From contig NZ_PQCF01000007.1 in NCBI RefSeq assembly GCF_002964765.1, positions 214,028 through 278,027 on the forward strand: a DNA stretch of 64,000 bases. Reading direction: 5' to 3'. Below the pieces are notes generated by a model. The model searched no databases. It worked only from the letters and a program-made list of their open reading frames with translations, and was not told the origin of the DNA. Of this stretch, positions 56,428 to 64,000 are shown piece by piece; position 1 is the stretch's first letter, and every line of letters begins with the position of its first letter. Position numbers and translations under genes: made by a program. The DNA is from Pseudoalteromonas sp. T1lg88 (GTDB lineage: Bacteria; Pseudomonadota; Gammaproteobacteria; Enterobacterales; Alteromonadaceae).

Positions 56428-57097
56428 TAGAAATTCTCCGTTGATGATTTTATTTTTATTTACTGACTATTAACACTCAGCTCTCTCTAAGGTTTTATAA
56501 ATCGAATTGTTATTCAATTGATTATTTGTTCAATTTTGTATCAGAGGTTTTTTTAGAGTCTTTCTGATTAATGCTGATGTTGTTTTTATTTTTCATAAGT
56601 CATTGATTTAAATGCTCTTGTTGTTTTGTTTTGTGCATCTGAAGAGTTTTGTTTACTTTTTAAATTAGAGTTTTAATTCAAATTTCACGACATTGGAGCT
56701 GATTAAACCACCTGAATGCTTATTCATTTTCATGGGTTAGATATTCTTTAATCTTTGTTATTTTTATTCTCATATTCTTTGTCGGTATAAATGTACCTAA
56801 AATGGCTTATTGGGTTGCGATGTGAAGGGAGCGTTTTTCGGGTGATAAATGAACTGTTGTTAATTTTTTGTTTTGGCTGGTGGGCCATGTACACAACTAG
56901 ATGTTTATCATCATTTTTGGCCCGGACCGTAAATGCGGTTTGTGTTAATTGTCCTGTTGGGGATCCTGCAGACACAGAACACAGCGAGGGGGAATTACTT
57001 TTAGCAACTAGGATGCTATCTTGGTTCGTTGGGTATCAATGAAAAATTTTTGCGGCTTCTGTTGTTGTTTGCATCTGTAAGCACAAACTCGCTGAAC
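56428..57097. other. Long AT-rich spacer upstream of unit 2
   Basis: About 670 bp. The part next to unit 2 contains the operator-like site at 56527-56542. A GC-richer stretch at about 56880-57030 could be decayed coding sequence, but no frame with a start, ribosome site and family was recognised. Confidence 0.55.
56527..56542 (-). promoter_or_regulatory. Candidate operator of unit 2
   Basis: On the minus strand GATAC-AAAATT-GAACA: the same spacing as in units 1 and 3, with two mismatches in the arms. It ends 100 bp before the start codon. Confidence 0.4.
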
Positions 57098-57130
57098 AAA
57101 AAATGGGACCCGACAGAGCGAGTCCCAATT
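57098..57130 (-). terminator. Terminator of metallopeptidase unit 3
   Basis: On the minus strand TGGGAC...GTCCCA with an 11-to-13-base loop is followed by TTTTTT. It is unrelated in sequence to the terminators of units 1 and 2. Confidence 0.75.
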
Positions 57131-57176
57131 GAGATATCAGACTAACAAGAAAAGCACATTGTTAGATTCTGACAAG

Positions 57177-59684
57177 TTACTGAATCATTCCACAGCGTCC
57201 TATTTTAGCACCATTGGCGACCGCTTCTCTTAGTCCACCAGGGAACCCGGTTAATATCGAATCACCATTGTCACACACATAAACTTGGCTCAAATCCATA
57301 TACCAAGACATCCCACCGGCAACACCCAGCATTTTGCTACCGTCGCCACTTAGGGCAATCGGATTACTCATCGACAATTTACCGAGTTCCGCTGCACCTT
57401 GCTCACGCAAGAAGCGGCTTAGCTCAAGCCAGCCAATATCTTCCACCCACAGTGCGCCATAATAGCCAAATCGGCTACCACCGGCTCGGCCAATTGCGAC
57501 TCTGCCGTCATCGCTCAAATCGCTAACCGTCATAGGCACGGCACCGTAAGAGGCTGTGATCTCATCTGGTGATAGCTCTTTACACAGGTTCCAAGAGTAG
57601 AAGATGTATTGAATATCCTCACACCATGGCAGCGAGCCGATGTTGGTTACCGCATCTTCACTCAGTCCTTTACTTGAATCCCATAATTGAACACCGTAAT
57701 TGCTGGTCAGCGCAACGCGGCTGCCGTCGAAGTTTGAGACCTTAGCTTGCTTTGCATTGAACGCGGTGGTGAGGTCGAGCATAGGACCGTCATCAACCCA
57801 GGCAACGGCCTGATTGTAATTCACCTGACCGAGCGCCACTTTACCGTTACCAGATAAGCCGTGAGCAAACGCGTACAAAGTTCGGTTCCAATTCACACCG
57901 CTGGTATCCAGTTCGCGGATACCGCCTTTTTCATCCCAGATAAAGGGTTTCATTTCGCCGGAGAAGTACTCTTGGCAGTTGCCATTGCCGTTTAAGTCTT
58001 GGTATGCCATACCGACAACGGTAGAACCTGAATCGTCCATGGCTGAACCAAGGGCGCTGATTTTTACCCCGGCGAAACTGGTGGAGACGTTACATTGGCT
58101 TTGTCCGAGATAGCCAACCGAACGCGCTTCATTCCCTGACCAAACGGTGGGCTCCATAATGCCGTTGCCATCCTGATCGTGTTGCACCAAAACATGTTTA
58201 CCGTTGCGGCTTAGGTATGATTCAGCACCCACATAGCGGCTGGGTAAAATTTCAAAACCGTTATTGGCATCCCACATCACCGCACTGAGACCGGCAGTAC
58301 CAACTGCCTTGCGGCCATTTTTCGACAAATCGCTAAAAGTCACTGAGGATAGGGGAGTTACCTGCACCCCTTTCATGTATCCATTGAAAGTGAAATCCGC
58401 TTCTTTGGTAACACCTGCTTCGGCGATAATAGCCGTTTGGTCGCAGACTTCATCGATCAGGGGATCGCTACTTTCGTTTTCGTTCCAATATTCTGCCGTT
58501 GAAAGTAAAGGTTGAGGTGTTGTTGGGAAGCCACCGGCAACGATTGGCTCTACATACAACACGTATTGCTCACCCGGCGTCAGATTTCGAATCGTGTATC
58601 GCCCATCCGGACCGACTTTGCCCTGTGTGGCAGAGCCTGACATGTCTGACACCGCATCGAATAGCGGGTTGTTGACGTTGCGTGCGACCACATTGATCCC
58701 GCTGTACTCAGTTCTGCCATCTTTAAGGCGTAACACGCCGGTTATGGCCCCGCGGGAATTAGCATAGTGAGCACTTGGGTACAGGTTTGATATCGCCGCA
58801 ACATCATCGGGATGTTCGATGCTACTCTGATTAACTGCACCTGCCTTGTAGTGATCAATGTACGGGTACATGGTTTCGATCATCGCTGGATTGCCGCCAG
58901 CGATAGGGTTCACACCACAGCCAGGCACGCCTGGGTACAGCTTGTTTGCCGCTGAACTTAGATAGGCTAGTTGGCCATTTACTTGAGTGTGGGAAAGGTT
59001 GATAGCATGACCAAACTCATGCGTGAATACGCCCGCAATTTTGCTGCCATCGTCATTAGGAGCCACTGCCCAGCCATTCATTATTGCTGTTGCTTCTAAA
59101 ATCTCACCGGTTTCTTCGTTGGCCCATTCAGGAAATGCCATACCTAAAACAGATTGTTTCGGTACCCCAAACACGTCTTCTACAACCGAGCCATCCGTGT
59201 CATAGATTACCCAAAAACCATAGCCATTTTCGGCGCCATAGACCTCATTTGCATTTGCGGCAGTGATATCAGATATCCCAGTTTTGCTTGCAATGGTGCC
59301 TGCAACGGCCATGTCTAATGTCGCGGTTTCTACGTTTGACCACTGGGCAATGGCATTGGCCGTAATTTCGTTCGCTCGCTCAACCGTTAATAAGGTGTAG
59401 TCGCGATCGAGTACGGTGTTTTTAGGGATCACAGTGCCATCTGGCAAGGTGATGTTGAGGTTGTACTTGGTGCCCTTTTTTAGCACGGTAAACGATTCAA
59501 CCTGGTTACCATCCTTATCTTGAACCAGCATACCGCCATCGGTCCAAACTGGGATTGCGCCTTTACTCGTATCCCATTTGTAGGGCTGCATGGTTTTATC
59601 GTGAATATAGAGTGGGCCAGCCGCCAAAGCACCAGCAGAAAGAGTAGCTAGTGCGATACCAGCAGCAAGTTTAGAGAATTTCAT
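57177..59684 (-). CDS. Secreted zinc metallopeptidase with propeller, copy 3 (divergent)
   Basis: An 835-residue paralogue. Signal peptide and catalytic domain follow the others. The zinc motif is HEFGHAINLSH (His222, Glu223, His226, His232) and the Met-turn lies in IETMYPYI. The propeller is shorter and most divergent, with VSNFDGSRVALTSN and ALSGDGSKML. The C-terminus ends KIGRCGMIQ, so it keeps the GRC but lacks the HLDD tail of copies 1 and 2. It overlaps the partner stop by ATGA, a 4-base overlap. Divergence suggests a different substrate or an older duplication. Confidence 0.85.
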   Translation of the reverse strand: MKFSKLAAGIALATLSAGALAAGPLYIHDKTMQPYKWDTSKGAIPVWTDGGMLVQDKDGNQVESFTVLKKGTKYNLNITLPDGTVIPKNTVLDRDYTLLTVERANEITANAIAQWSNVETATLDMAVAGTIASKTGISDITAANANEVYGAENGYGFWVIYDTDGSVVEDVFGVPKQSVLGMAFPEWANEETGEILEATAIMNGWAVAPNDDGSKIAGVFTHEFGHAINLSHTQVNGQLAYLSSAANKLYPGVPGCGVNPIAGGNPAMIETMYPYIDHYKAGAVNQSSIEHPDDVAAISNLYPSAHYANSRGAITGVLRLKDGRTEYSGINVVARNVNNPLFDAVSDMSGSATQGKVGPDGRYTIRNLTPGEQYVLYVEPIVAGGFPTTPQPLLSTAEYWNENESSDPLIDEVCDQTAIIAEAGVTKEADFTFNGYMKGVQVTPLSSVTFSDLSKNGRKAVGTAGLSAVMWDANNGFEILPSRYVGAESYLSRNGKHVLVQHDQDGNGIMEPTVWSGNEARSVGYLGQSQCNVSTSFAGVKISALGSAMDDSGSTVVGMAYQDLNGNGNCQEYFSGEMKPFIWDEKGGIRELDTSGVNWNRTLYAFAHGLSGNGKVALGQVNYNQAVAWVDDGPMLDLTTAFNAKQAKVSNFDGSRVALTSNYGVQLWDSSKGLSEDAVTNIGSLPWCEDIQYIFYSWNLCKELSPDEITASYGAVPMTVSDLSDDGRVAIGRAGGSRFGYYGALWVEDIGWLELSRFLREQGAAELGKLSMSNPIALSGDGSKMLGVAGGMSWYMDLSQVYVCDNGDSILTGFPGGLREAVANGAKIGRCGMIQ

Positions 59685-60289
59685 TGTTGTTGTACTCCCG
59701 CAAGTTTACCGACAAGGTTCATAAACACATCAATCTTCACTGCTTCTGGATTAGTAAGCATGTTGCGCTCTTCGTCAGAGAAGCTTGCAGTGTCCATGCC
59801 TTCAAACAGGCCTGAGTTAGCGAATTGGTTAATTACCTTGCCATCGCGGACAACAAACTTACCTTGTGCCATGCCAGCAGTAGTTTGGAAACCGGTGATA
59901 GAGGCTGGCTTGTACATAAAGGCGATGACGTTTTCGCCCTCATTCCATTTAGCGAAGCCGTCAGGTGTGACACCCAAATAAACCTTACCATTGCCCATAG
60001 AACGCGGCTTCAGTAGGCCAAACTGACGGAAAGTGTAGGTTGATTCTTCTTTTAATTTGCCTTTTGCATCGCTGCTGACGTTGATGGTGACTTCAGTGTA
60101 AGGACGCTTGTTATCGAAGCCATCGGTGACTTTAATTACTTCGCCGGCAATGATGTTTTGTGAAGCAGCAGTGAGTTCTAGTAAGTTTTGTTGCTTTAAC
60201 TTCATGGCGTTGGCTGAAGTAGCAAGTGATAAACCTGCAGCAACCGTCAGCACAACCGAAGCCTTCCTAAGCATAGATGTAGCTTTCAT
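59681..60289 (-). CDS. Secreted partner protein, copy 3
   Basis: A 202-residue paralogue of the other partners, with signal peptide ~1-28 and the same blocks (NIIAGEVIKVTDGFDNKRPY, RQFGLLKPRSMGNG, TAGMAQGKFVV). It ends LAGVQQQ. Its conservation is much higher than that of the propeller part of the neighbouring peptidase, so it probably interacts with a conserved element such as the catalytic domain. AGAAGG precedes the ATG. Confidence 0.75.
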   Translation of the reverse strand: MKATSMLRKASVVLTVAAGLSLATSANAMKLKQQNLLELTAASQNIIAGEVIKVTDGFDNKRPYTEVTINVSSDAKGKLKEESTYTFRQFGLLKPRSMGNGKVYLGVTPDGFAKWNEGENVIAFMYKPASITGFQTTAGMAQGKFVVRDGKVINQFANSGLFEGMDTASFSDEERNMLTNPEAVKIDVFMNLVGKLAGVQQQ

Positions 60290-60653
60290 TAGACCTTCTC
60301 CGTTGATGGTTTTTATTATTCACCGAGATTTTTATTATATTCACGGCGGCTTTTAGTTATTTAATAATCAGCGGATGTGGTCAATTTATTATATGTACCA
60401 TTTTGTATTGAAAGTGTACTAAGTTGTTTTTGCGGATTTGAAATCGTGAAAATTTCTAACCTGATGTATTGGTGTTAGTTTTTATGGGTCGTTGAGTTTT
60501 TGATAGAGGTTTTTAAATGTTTTTATAATTACTTTTTTTTGTTTGTTTTTTTAATTTCTAACCCTCTTTTTCTTTAATATATTTTTCTGTTTTATGAAGG
60601 AATAAGTGAAGGTACTAGATTGGGAAGACAGCTTGTTGCCAAGTCGTAAGGCA
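60290..60653. other. AT-rich spacer upstream of unit 3
   Basis: About 365 bp without a gene. It contains the operator-like site at 60394-60409 and T-rich stretches near 60530. Nothing else was recognised. Confidence 0.6.
60394..60409 (-). promoter_or_regulatory. Candidate operator of unit 3
   Basis: On the minus strand AATAC-AAAATG-GTACA, 105 bp before the start codon. Its centre TACAAAATGGTAC differs at a single base from the site between pdsR and the subtilase. Confidence 0.5.
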
Positions 60654-60681
60654 TAAAAAAGCCCCGCATAAAGCGAGGCCG
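60654..60681 (-). terminator. Terminator of yicC
   Basis: On the minus strand GCCTCGC / GCGGGGC with TTTAT loop and one mismatch is followed by T6, so yicC transcripts are kept out of unit 3. Confidence 0.8.
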
Positions 60682-60710
60682 GTTAAGACGTCTAAAGTCG
60701 GGCCTAAGGT

Positions 60711-61571
60711 TTACTCAATATTTTGAATTTGCTCACGCATCTGCTCAATTAACACCTTAAGCTCTACGGCGGCGTTGGTGACTTCGGTATTAATCGACTT
60801 GGACGCCAGGGTATTGGCCTCACGGTTAAACTCTTGCATCATAAAGTCCAAGCGTCGGCCACAGGCACCACCTTTTTTCAGGATCTTATGGGTTTCTTTT
60901 ACATGCGATTTTAGGCGGTCGAGCTCTTCGGCGACATCTTGTTTTTGCGCCAGATAGATAAGTTCTTGCTCAAGACGACTTTCATCGATCTCGGCTTGCA
61001 GCTCTTCAAGCTTTTGCGATAGCTTTTCACGCTGCCATTTGATCACTTCCGGCATATGCGCTTCAACTATGGTCACTTGCTCAAGGATGGCGTCAAGGCG
61101 AGTGCTGATCATCTGCTCAAGGTTTTCGCCTTCGCTGCCACGGGCGGCTTTAAAGTCCTCAATGGCACCGTCTAAACCGGCAAGCAATTCGCTTTGCACA
61201 GTGTCCATATCCATTTCTTCTGCTTCCATCACACCGGGCCAGCGCAGGATATCAACCGGGTTAATGTCGCCTTTACTTTGTGCCTGTACCCATTGGGCAC
61301 TCTTTACCAGCTGTGAGGCCAGTGACTCGTTGATGTTGAGCTCGCCCACATGGGCCGGGTTAGCGGCAAATTTTAGGAAAACTTCAACCTTACCCCTTTG
61401 CAGGTTCTTTCGCAGGCGTTCACGGATCACAGGCTCTAAACCACGAAATTGCTCAGGGGCGCGAATAAAAGTTTCCAAGTAACGTTGGTTTACGGAGCGA
61501 ATTTCCCAAGTTCCGGTACCCCAGTCGCCTTTCACTTCTTGGCGAGCATACGCAGTCATGCTGTGGATCAT
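60711..61571 (-). CDS. YicC/YloC family endoribonuclease
   Basis: A 286-residue YicC protein, 287 in E. coli, recently shown to be an endoribonuclease acting on small RNAs. Blocks: MIHSMTAYARQEVKGDWG at the N-terminus and LDFMMQEFNREANTLASKS at the C-terminus. It is divergent from rph across about 170 bp, a conserved neighbourhood. Confidence 0.93.
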   Translation of the reverse strand: MIHSMTAYARQEVKGDWGTGTWEIRSVNQRYLETFIRAPEQFRGLEPVIRERLRKNLQRGKVEVFLKFAANPAHVGELNINESLASQLVKSAQWVQAQSKGDINPVDILRWPGVMEAEEMDMDTVQSELLAGLDGAIEDFKAARGSEGENLEQMISTRLDAILEQVTIVEAHMPEVIKWQREKLSQKLEELQAEIDESRLEQELIYLAQKQDVAEELDRLKSHVKETHKILKKGGACGRRLDFMMQEFNREANTLASKSINTEVTNAAVELKVLIEQMREQIQNIE

Positions 61572-61739
61572 GAATGATTTCCTAATTTTGAATAGCAGTA
61601 TCGCTATGATTATACCTTAACAAAATGTGAGCTCTAGCAGAATTTTCCGGCAAAAATGGCCATTTTCATAAAAGTGCCGTGGCATAGCCGCGGGTGAACA
61701 CATATAATGAACGAAATTTTTTATTGAAGGGGATAGTGA

Positions 61740-62453
61740 ATGCGTCCTAGTGAAAGAACACCTAATCAAATTCGCCCAGTGACCTTTACTCGCCAATACA
61801 CCATGCATGCCGAAGGTTCGGTATTGGTTGAGTTTGGTAATACCAAGGTTTTATGTACGGCGAGTGTTGAAGCGGGTGTACCGCGCTTTATGAAGGGTCA
61901 GGGTAAAGGCTGGGTTACCGCAGAATACGGCATGTTGCCGCGTTCTACCCATACTCGTAATAACCGTGAAGCGGCGCGTGGTAAACAAGGTGGACGTACC
62001 ATGGAAATTCAACGCCTGATCGCGCGTGCCTTACGTGCGGCGGTTGATTTAAAAGCCCTGGGTGAAAACACTATCACCATAGATTGCGATGTTATTCAAG
62101 CCGATGGCGGCACCCGTACCGCGTCAATCAGCGGTGCATGTGTTGCACTTGTCGATGCGCTTACCTATATGCGCAGCAAGGGCATGATCAATACCAATCC
62201 CCTTAAACACATGATCGCTGCTATTTCAGTGGGTATCTACAATGGTGAGCCGATCAGTGACTTGGAATATTTAGAAGATTCTGCGGCTGAAACCGATATG
62301 AACGTGATTTTGACCGAAACCGGTAAAATCATTGAAGTTCAGGGCACTGCCGAGGGTGAACCTTTCTCATTCGATGAGCTTGAGCAAATGCTAAGCCTGG
62401 CGAAGCATTCTATTCGTGAAATCATCGATATCCAAAAGCAAACCTTGGCCTAA
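61740..62453 (+). CDS. rph: Ribonuclease PH
   Basis: A 237-residue phosphorolytic 3'-5' exoribonuclease that trims tRNA 3' ends. Blocks: [38 protein letters not shown] and [20 protein letters not shown], including the phosphate-binding Arg. AAGGGG precedes the ATG. pyrE follows, as in E. coli; unlike E. coli K-12 the gene is intact here. Confidence 0.97.
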   Translation: MRPSERTPNQIRPVTFTRQYTMHAEGSVLVEFGNTKVLCTASVEAGVPRFMKGQGKGWVTAEYGMLPRSTHTRNNREAARGKQGGRTMEIQRLIARALRAAVDLKALGENTITIDCDVIQADGGTRTASISGACVALVDALTYMRSKGMINTNPLKHMIAAISVGIYNGEPISDLEYLEDSAAETDMNVILTETGKIIEVQGTAEGEPFSFDELEQMLSLAKHSIREIIDIQKQTLA

Positions 62454-62479
62454 CCCTTAACAGCTTGACGAGTAGAGTA

Positions 62480-63124
62480 ATGAAAGAATATCAAAAGCAG
62501 TTTATTGAATTCGCATTAGCCAAACAGGTACTTAAGTTTGGTGAGTTCACCTTGAAGTCTGGGCGCACGAGTCCTTACTTTTTCAACGCCGGCTTATTTA
62601 ACACGGGTAAAGACCTGGCCAAACTAGGTCGTTTTTATGCTGCAGCGCTGGAAGATGCAGGTATAGAGTACGACTTATTGTTCGGCCCGGCCTATAAAGG
62701 TATTCCAATTGCTACTACCACGGCGGTTGCTTTAGCGGATCATTACGATAAAGACGTACCTTATTGCTTTAACCGTAAAGAAAAGAAAGACCACGGTGAA
62801 GGCGGCAGTCTGGTAGGCTCAGAGCTTAAAGGTAAGGTCATGCTGGTGGACGATGTGATCACTGCTGGCACGGCGATTCGTGAGTCGATGGAAATCATTG
62901 CAGCCAACGGCGCGGATCTGTCAGGCGTTCTTATCGCCCTAGACCGTCAGGAAAAAGGCAAGGCTGAGTTATCGGCGATTCAAGAAGTAGAGCGTGACTT
63001 TAATACGCAGGTTGTCTCTATTGTTAAGTTAGCCGACCTTATTACCTATCTGGAACAGCAAGGTGATATGGACGAGCACCTGCAAGCGGTCAAAGCGTAC
63101 CGTGACCAGTACGGTGTTGCCTAA
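62480..63124 (+). CDS. pyrE: Orotate phosphoribosyltransferase
   Basis: A 214-residue type I phosphoribosyltransferase converting orotate and PRPP to orotidine monophosphate in pyrimidine synthesis. The PRPP loop is [16 protein letters not shown] and the catalytic loop contains [12 protein letters not shown]. The ATG at 62480 aligns with E. coli PyrE; an upstream in-frame ATG-less extension to 62465 is not needed. It follows rph by 26 bp. Confidence 0.97.
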   Translation: MKEYQKQFIEFALAKQVLKFGEFTLKSGRTSPYFFNAGLFNTGKDLAKLGRFYAAALEDAGIEYDLLFGPAYKGIPIATTTAVALADHYDKDVPYCFNRKEKKDHGEGGSLVGSELKGKVMLVDDVITAGTAIRESMEIIAANGADLSGVLIALDRQEKGKAELSAIQEVERDFNTQVVSIVKLADLITYLEQQGDMDEHLQAVKAYRDQYGVA

Positions 63125-63134
63125 TATAGAGTAA

Positions 63135-63160
63135 AGAGCCCCTTCATTGGGGCTTTTTTA
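63135..63160 (+). terminator. Terminator after pyrE
   Basis: AGCCCC-TTCATT-GGGGCT followed by T6, 12 bp after the stop. Confidence 0.9.
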
Positions 63161-63182
63161 TGGTTAAAGGAATGAGTAGTAG

Positions 63183-63575
63183 ATGCAAGTAAATTCCAAT
63201 AAACCCAATGGCCAAGGTATAGGACGATTATTTAAAGCCTTACGTTGTACTTATCTAGGTTTAAGCGCGGCAATAAAAGAAGAAGCTGCTTTTCGTCAAG
63301 AGCTGGCCCTAGCACTGCTCTTGTTGCCCCTGTCTTTTATTATTGCAACCGACATGATGCATTGGCTGGCTTTAGTGGTTGTGCTGCTACTGGTTCTTAT
63401 CGTCGAGTTGATCAATTCGGCGATTGAAGCGCTGACAGATAGAGTTTCTACCGATATGCACGTGCTATCCGGGCGTGCCAAGGATATGGGTTCTGCCGCA
63501 GTGACCTTATCTCTACTGATAGCCGCCTTGGTGTGGGGCGTGAGTCTTTATCAATATATAGCGGGTGTTTCATAA
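63183..63575 (+). CDS. dgkA: Diacylglycerol kinase DgkA
   Basis: A 130-residue trimeric inner-membrane kinase with three TM helices that recycles diacylglycerol from membrane-derived oligosaccharide synthesis. The signature VELINSAIEALTDRVS carries the catalytic Glu and nucleotide-binding residues. A short amphipathic N-terminus is present. It follows the pyrE terminator and has its own downstream terminator. Confidence 0.94.
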   Translation: MQVNSNKPNGQGIGRLFKALRCTYLGLSAAIKEEAAFRQELALALLLLPLSFIIATDMMHWLALVVVLLLVLIVELINSAIEALTDRVSTDMHVLSGRAKDMGSAAVTLSLLIAALVWGVSLYQYIAGVS

Positions 63576-63599
63576 GCACAGATACAATTAAAACAGCGA

Positions 63600-63637
63600 A
63601 AAAGGCCATTAAAAGGATATTTAATGGCCTTTTTTAA
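63600..63637 (+). terminator. Terminator after dgkA
   Basis: AAGGCCATTAAA / TTTAATGGCCTT, a perfect 12-bp stem with a 6-base loop, then T5. Confidence 0.92.
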
Positions 63638-63698
63638 TGCCTTTTGTGTGTAATTTGCGCAAACGATCCGTTTTTCGCAATTTTCTTTAAAAAAGGGC

Positions 63699-63733
63699 TT
63701 GCGTCAAAAGCGAATCTCCCTATAATGCGACCC
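63699..63733 (+). promoter_or_regulatory. rRNA operon promoter P1
   Basis: TTGCGT, 16-bp spacer, TATAAT (63721-63726), then a GC-rich discriminator GCGACCCC. An A/T-rich UP-like region lies just upstream. Form is that of a strong stringent rrn promoter. Confidence 0.8.
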
Positions 63734-63834
63734 CACTGAGACGGCAGGCAGCAACGCATAGCGAGGCGCTAGCGACTCAGGGAGTCAAATAAAACTTCAG
63801 TTTTGAAAAATGAAAACTTTCTCAAAATTAAGTG

Positions 63835-63870
63835 TTGACAACAAATCAGGGTTGAGTAGAATGCACAGCC
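63835..63870 (+). promoter_or_regulatory. rRNA operon promoter P2
   Basis: A consensus TTGACA at 63835-63840, 16-bp spacer and TAGAAT at 63857-63862, 114-136 bp after P1. The tandem P1/P2 arrangement is typical of rrn operons. Confidence 0.8.
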
Positions 63871-63908
63871 CTCGAGACGCGAAAGCAACTCGAAACCGGG
63901 TAACCGGA

Positions 63909-64000
63909 ATGTTCTTTAAAAATATGAAGCAATCATCTGTGTGGGCACTCGTACAGATTGAGTTCTAACAGCAGATTCTATTTCGCTAGATGACGCAAAC
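63909..64000 (+). promoter_or_regulatory. rRNA leader with boxA; 16S begins beyond the window
   Basis: TGTTCTTTAAA at 63910-63920 is boxA-like, where NusB and NusE load to prevent Rho termination. The following leader (ATATGAAGCAATCATCTGTG) is of the kind found before 16S genes in Alteromonadales. No 16S start is reached by base 64000. Confidence 0.75.

Noticed and set aside
56748..57042. Two short overlapping open frames on opposite strands in the spacer upstream of unit 2
   Set aside because: Neither has a ribosome site or protein-like composition throughout; kept only as a possible gene remnant.

Overview
The window comes from a marine-type gammaproteobacterium of the order Alteromonadales, most like Shewanella or a relative. 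Supporting signs are the GlyGly-CTERM surface protease, the PdsR/PdsS two-component pair, two large TonB-dependent receptors, DUF3545 and DUF1543 proteins, a maoP/hdfR pair and a gmk-rpoZ-spoT cluster. Base composition is near 50% GC in genes, with distinctly AT-rich spacers between roughly 52.7 and 60.7 kb. No insertion sequence, prophage or CRISPR array was recognised.

Layout. 1-7.7 kb: housekeeping genes (3' end of ung, tal, yaaA), small secreted proteins and the envelope-stress operon glrK-qseG-glrR. 7.9-16.3 kb: pdsR-pdsS, divergent from a very large secreted subtilase with a GlyGly-CTERM anchor that is broken by a one-base frameshift. 16.4-22.2 kb: a probable thiamine-salvage cluster (YkoF-like protein, PnuC/PnuT permease, kinase) facing a TPR-sulfotransferase and a TonB receptor. 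22.2-25.9 kb: a long spacer with inverted repeats and a possible structured RNA, tRNA-Arg(CCG) and a second TonB receptor. 26-36 kb: rof, zntB, a rimB-like/rimK/deacylase operon, a small MscS channel, an Omp85-like barrel, recQ and rarD. 36-49 kb: maoP/hdfR, a porin, recG, trmH, asnC/asnA, ridA, spoT, rpoZ, gmk, a cation-diffusion transporter and an MFS transporter.

49.4-60.7 kb is the most unusual part. Three tandem copies of a two-gene unit lie on the minus strand. Each encodes a ~201-residue secreted protein, translationally coupled to an 835-879-residue secreted zinc metallopeptidase (HExxHxxNxxH plus a Met-turn) with a carboxypeptidase-regulatory-like domain, a predicted HAF-type beta-propeller and a Cys-containing C-terminus. 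Each unit has its own terminator. A similar half-symmetrical element (about TGTAC-N6-GTACA) sits 107-114 bp upstream of all three, and a close match lies between pdsR and the subtilase.

60.7-64 kb: yicC divergent from rph, then pyrE and dgkA, ending in the tandem promoters and boxA leader of a ribosomal RNA operon whose 16S gene begins beyond the window. Taken together, the accessory part of the window invests in secreted proteolysis, outer-membrane uptake and envelope sensing. Functional links between these systems are inference.
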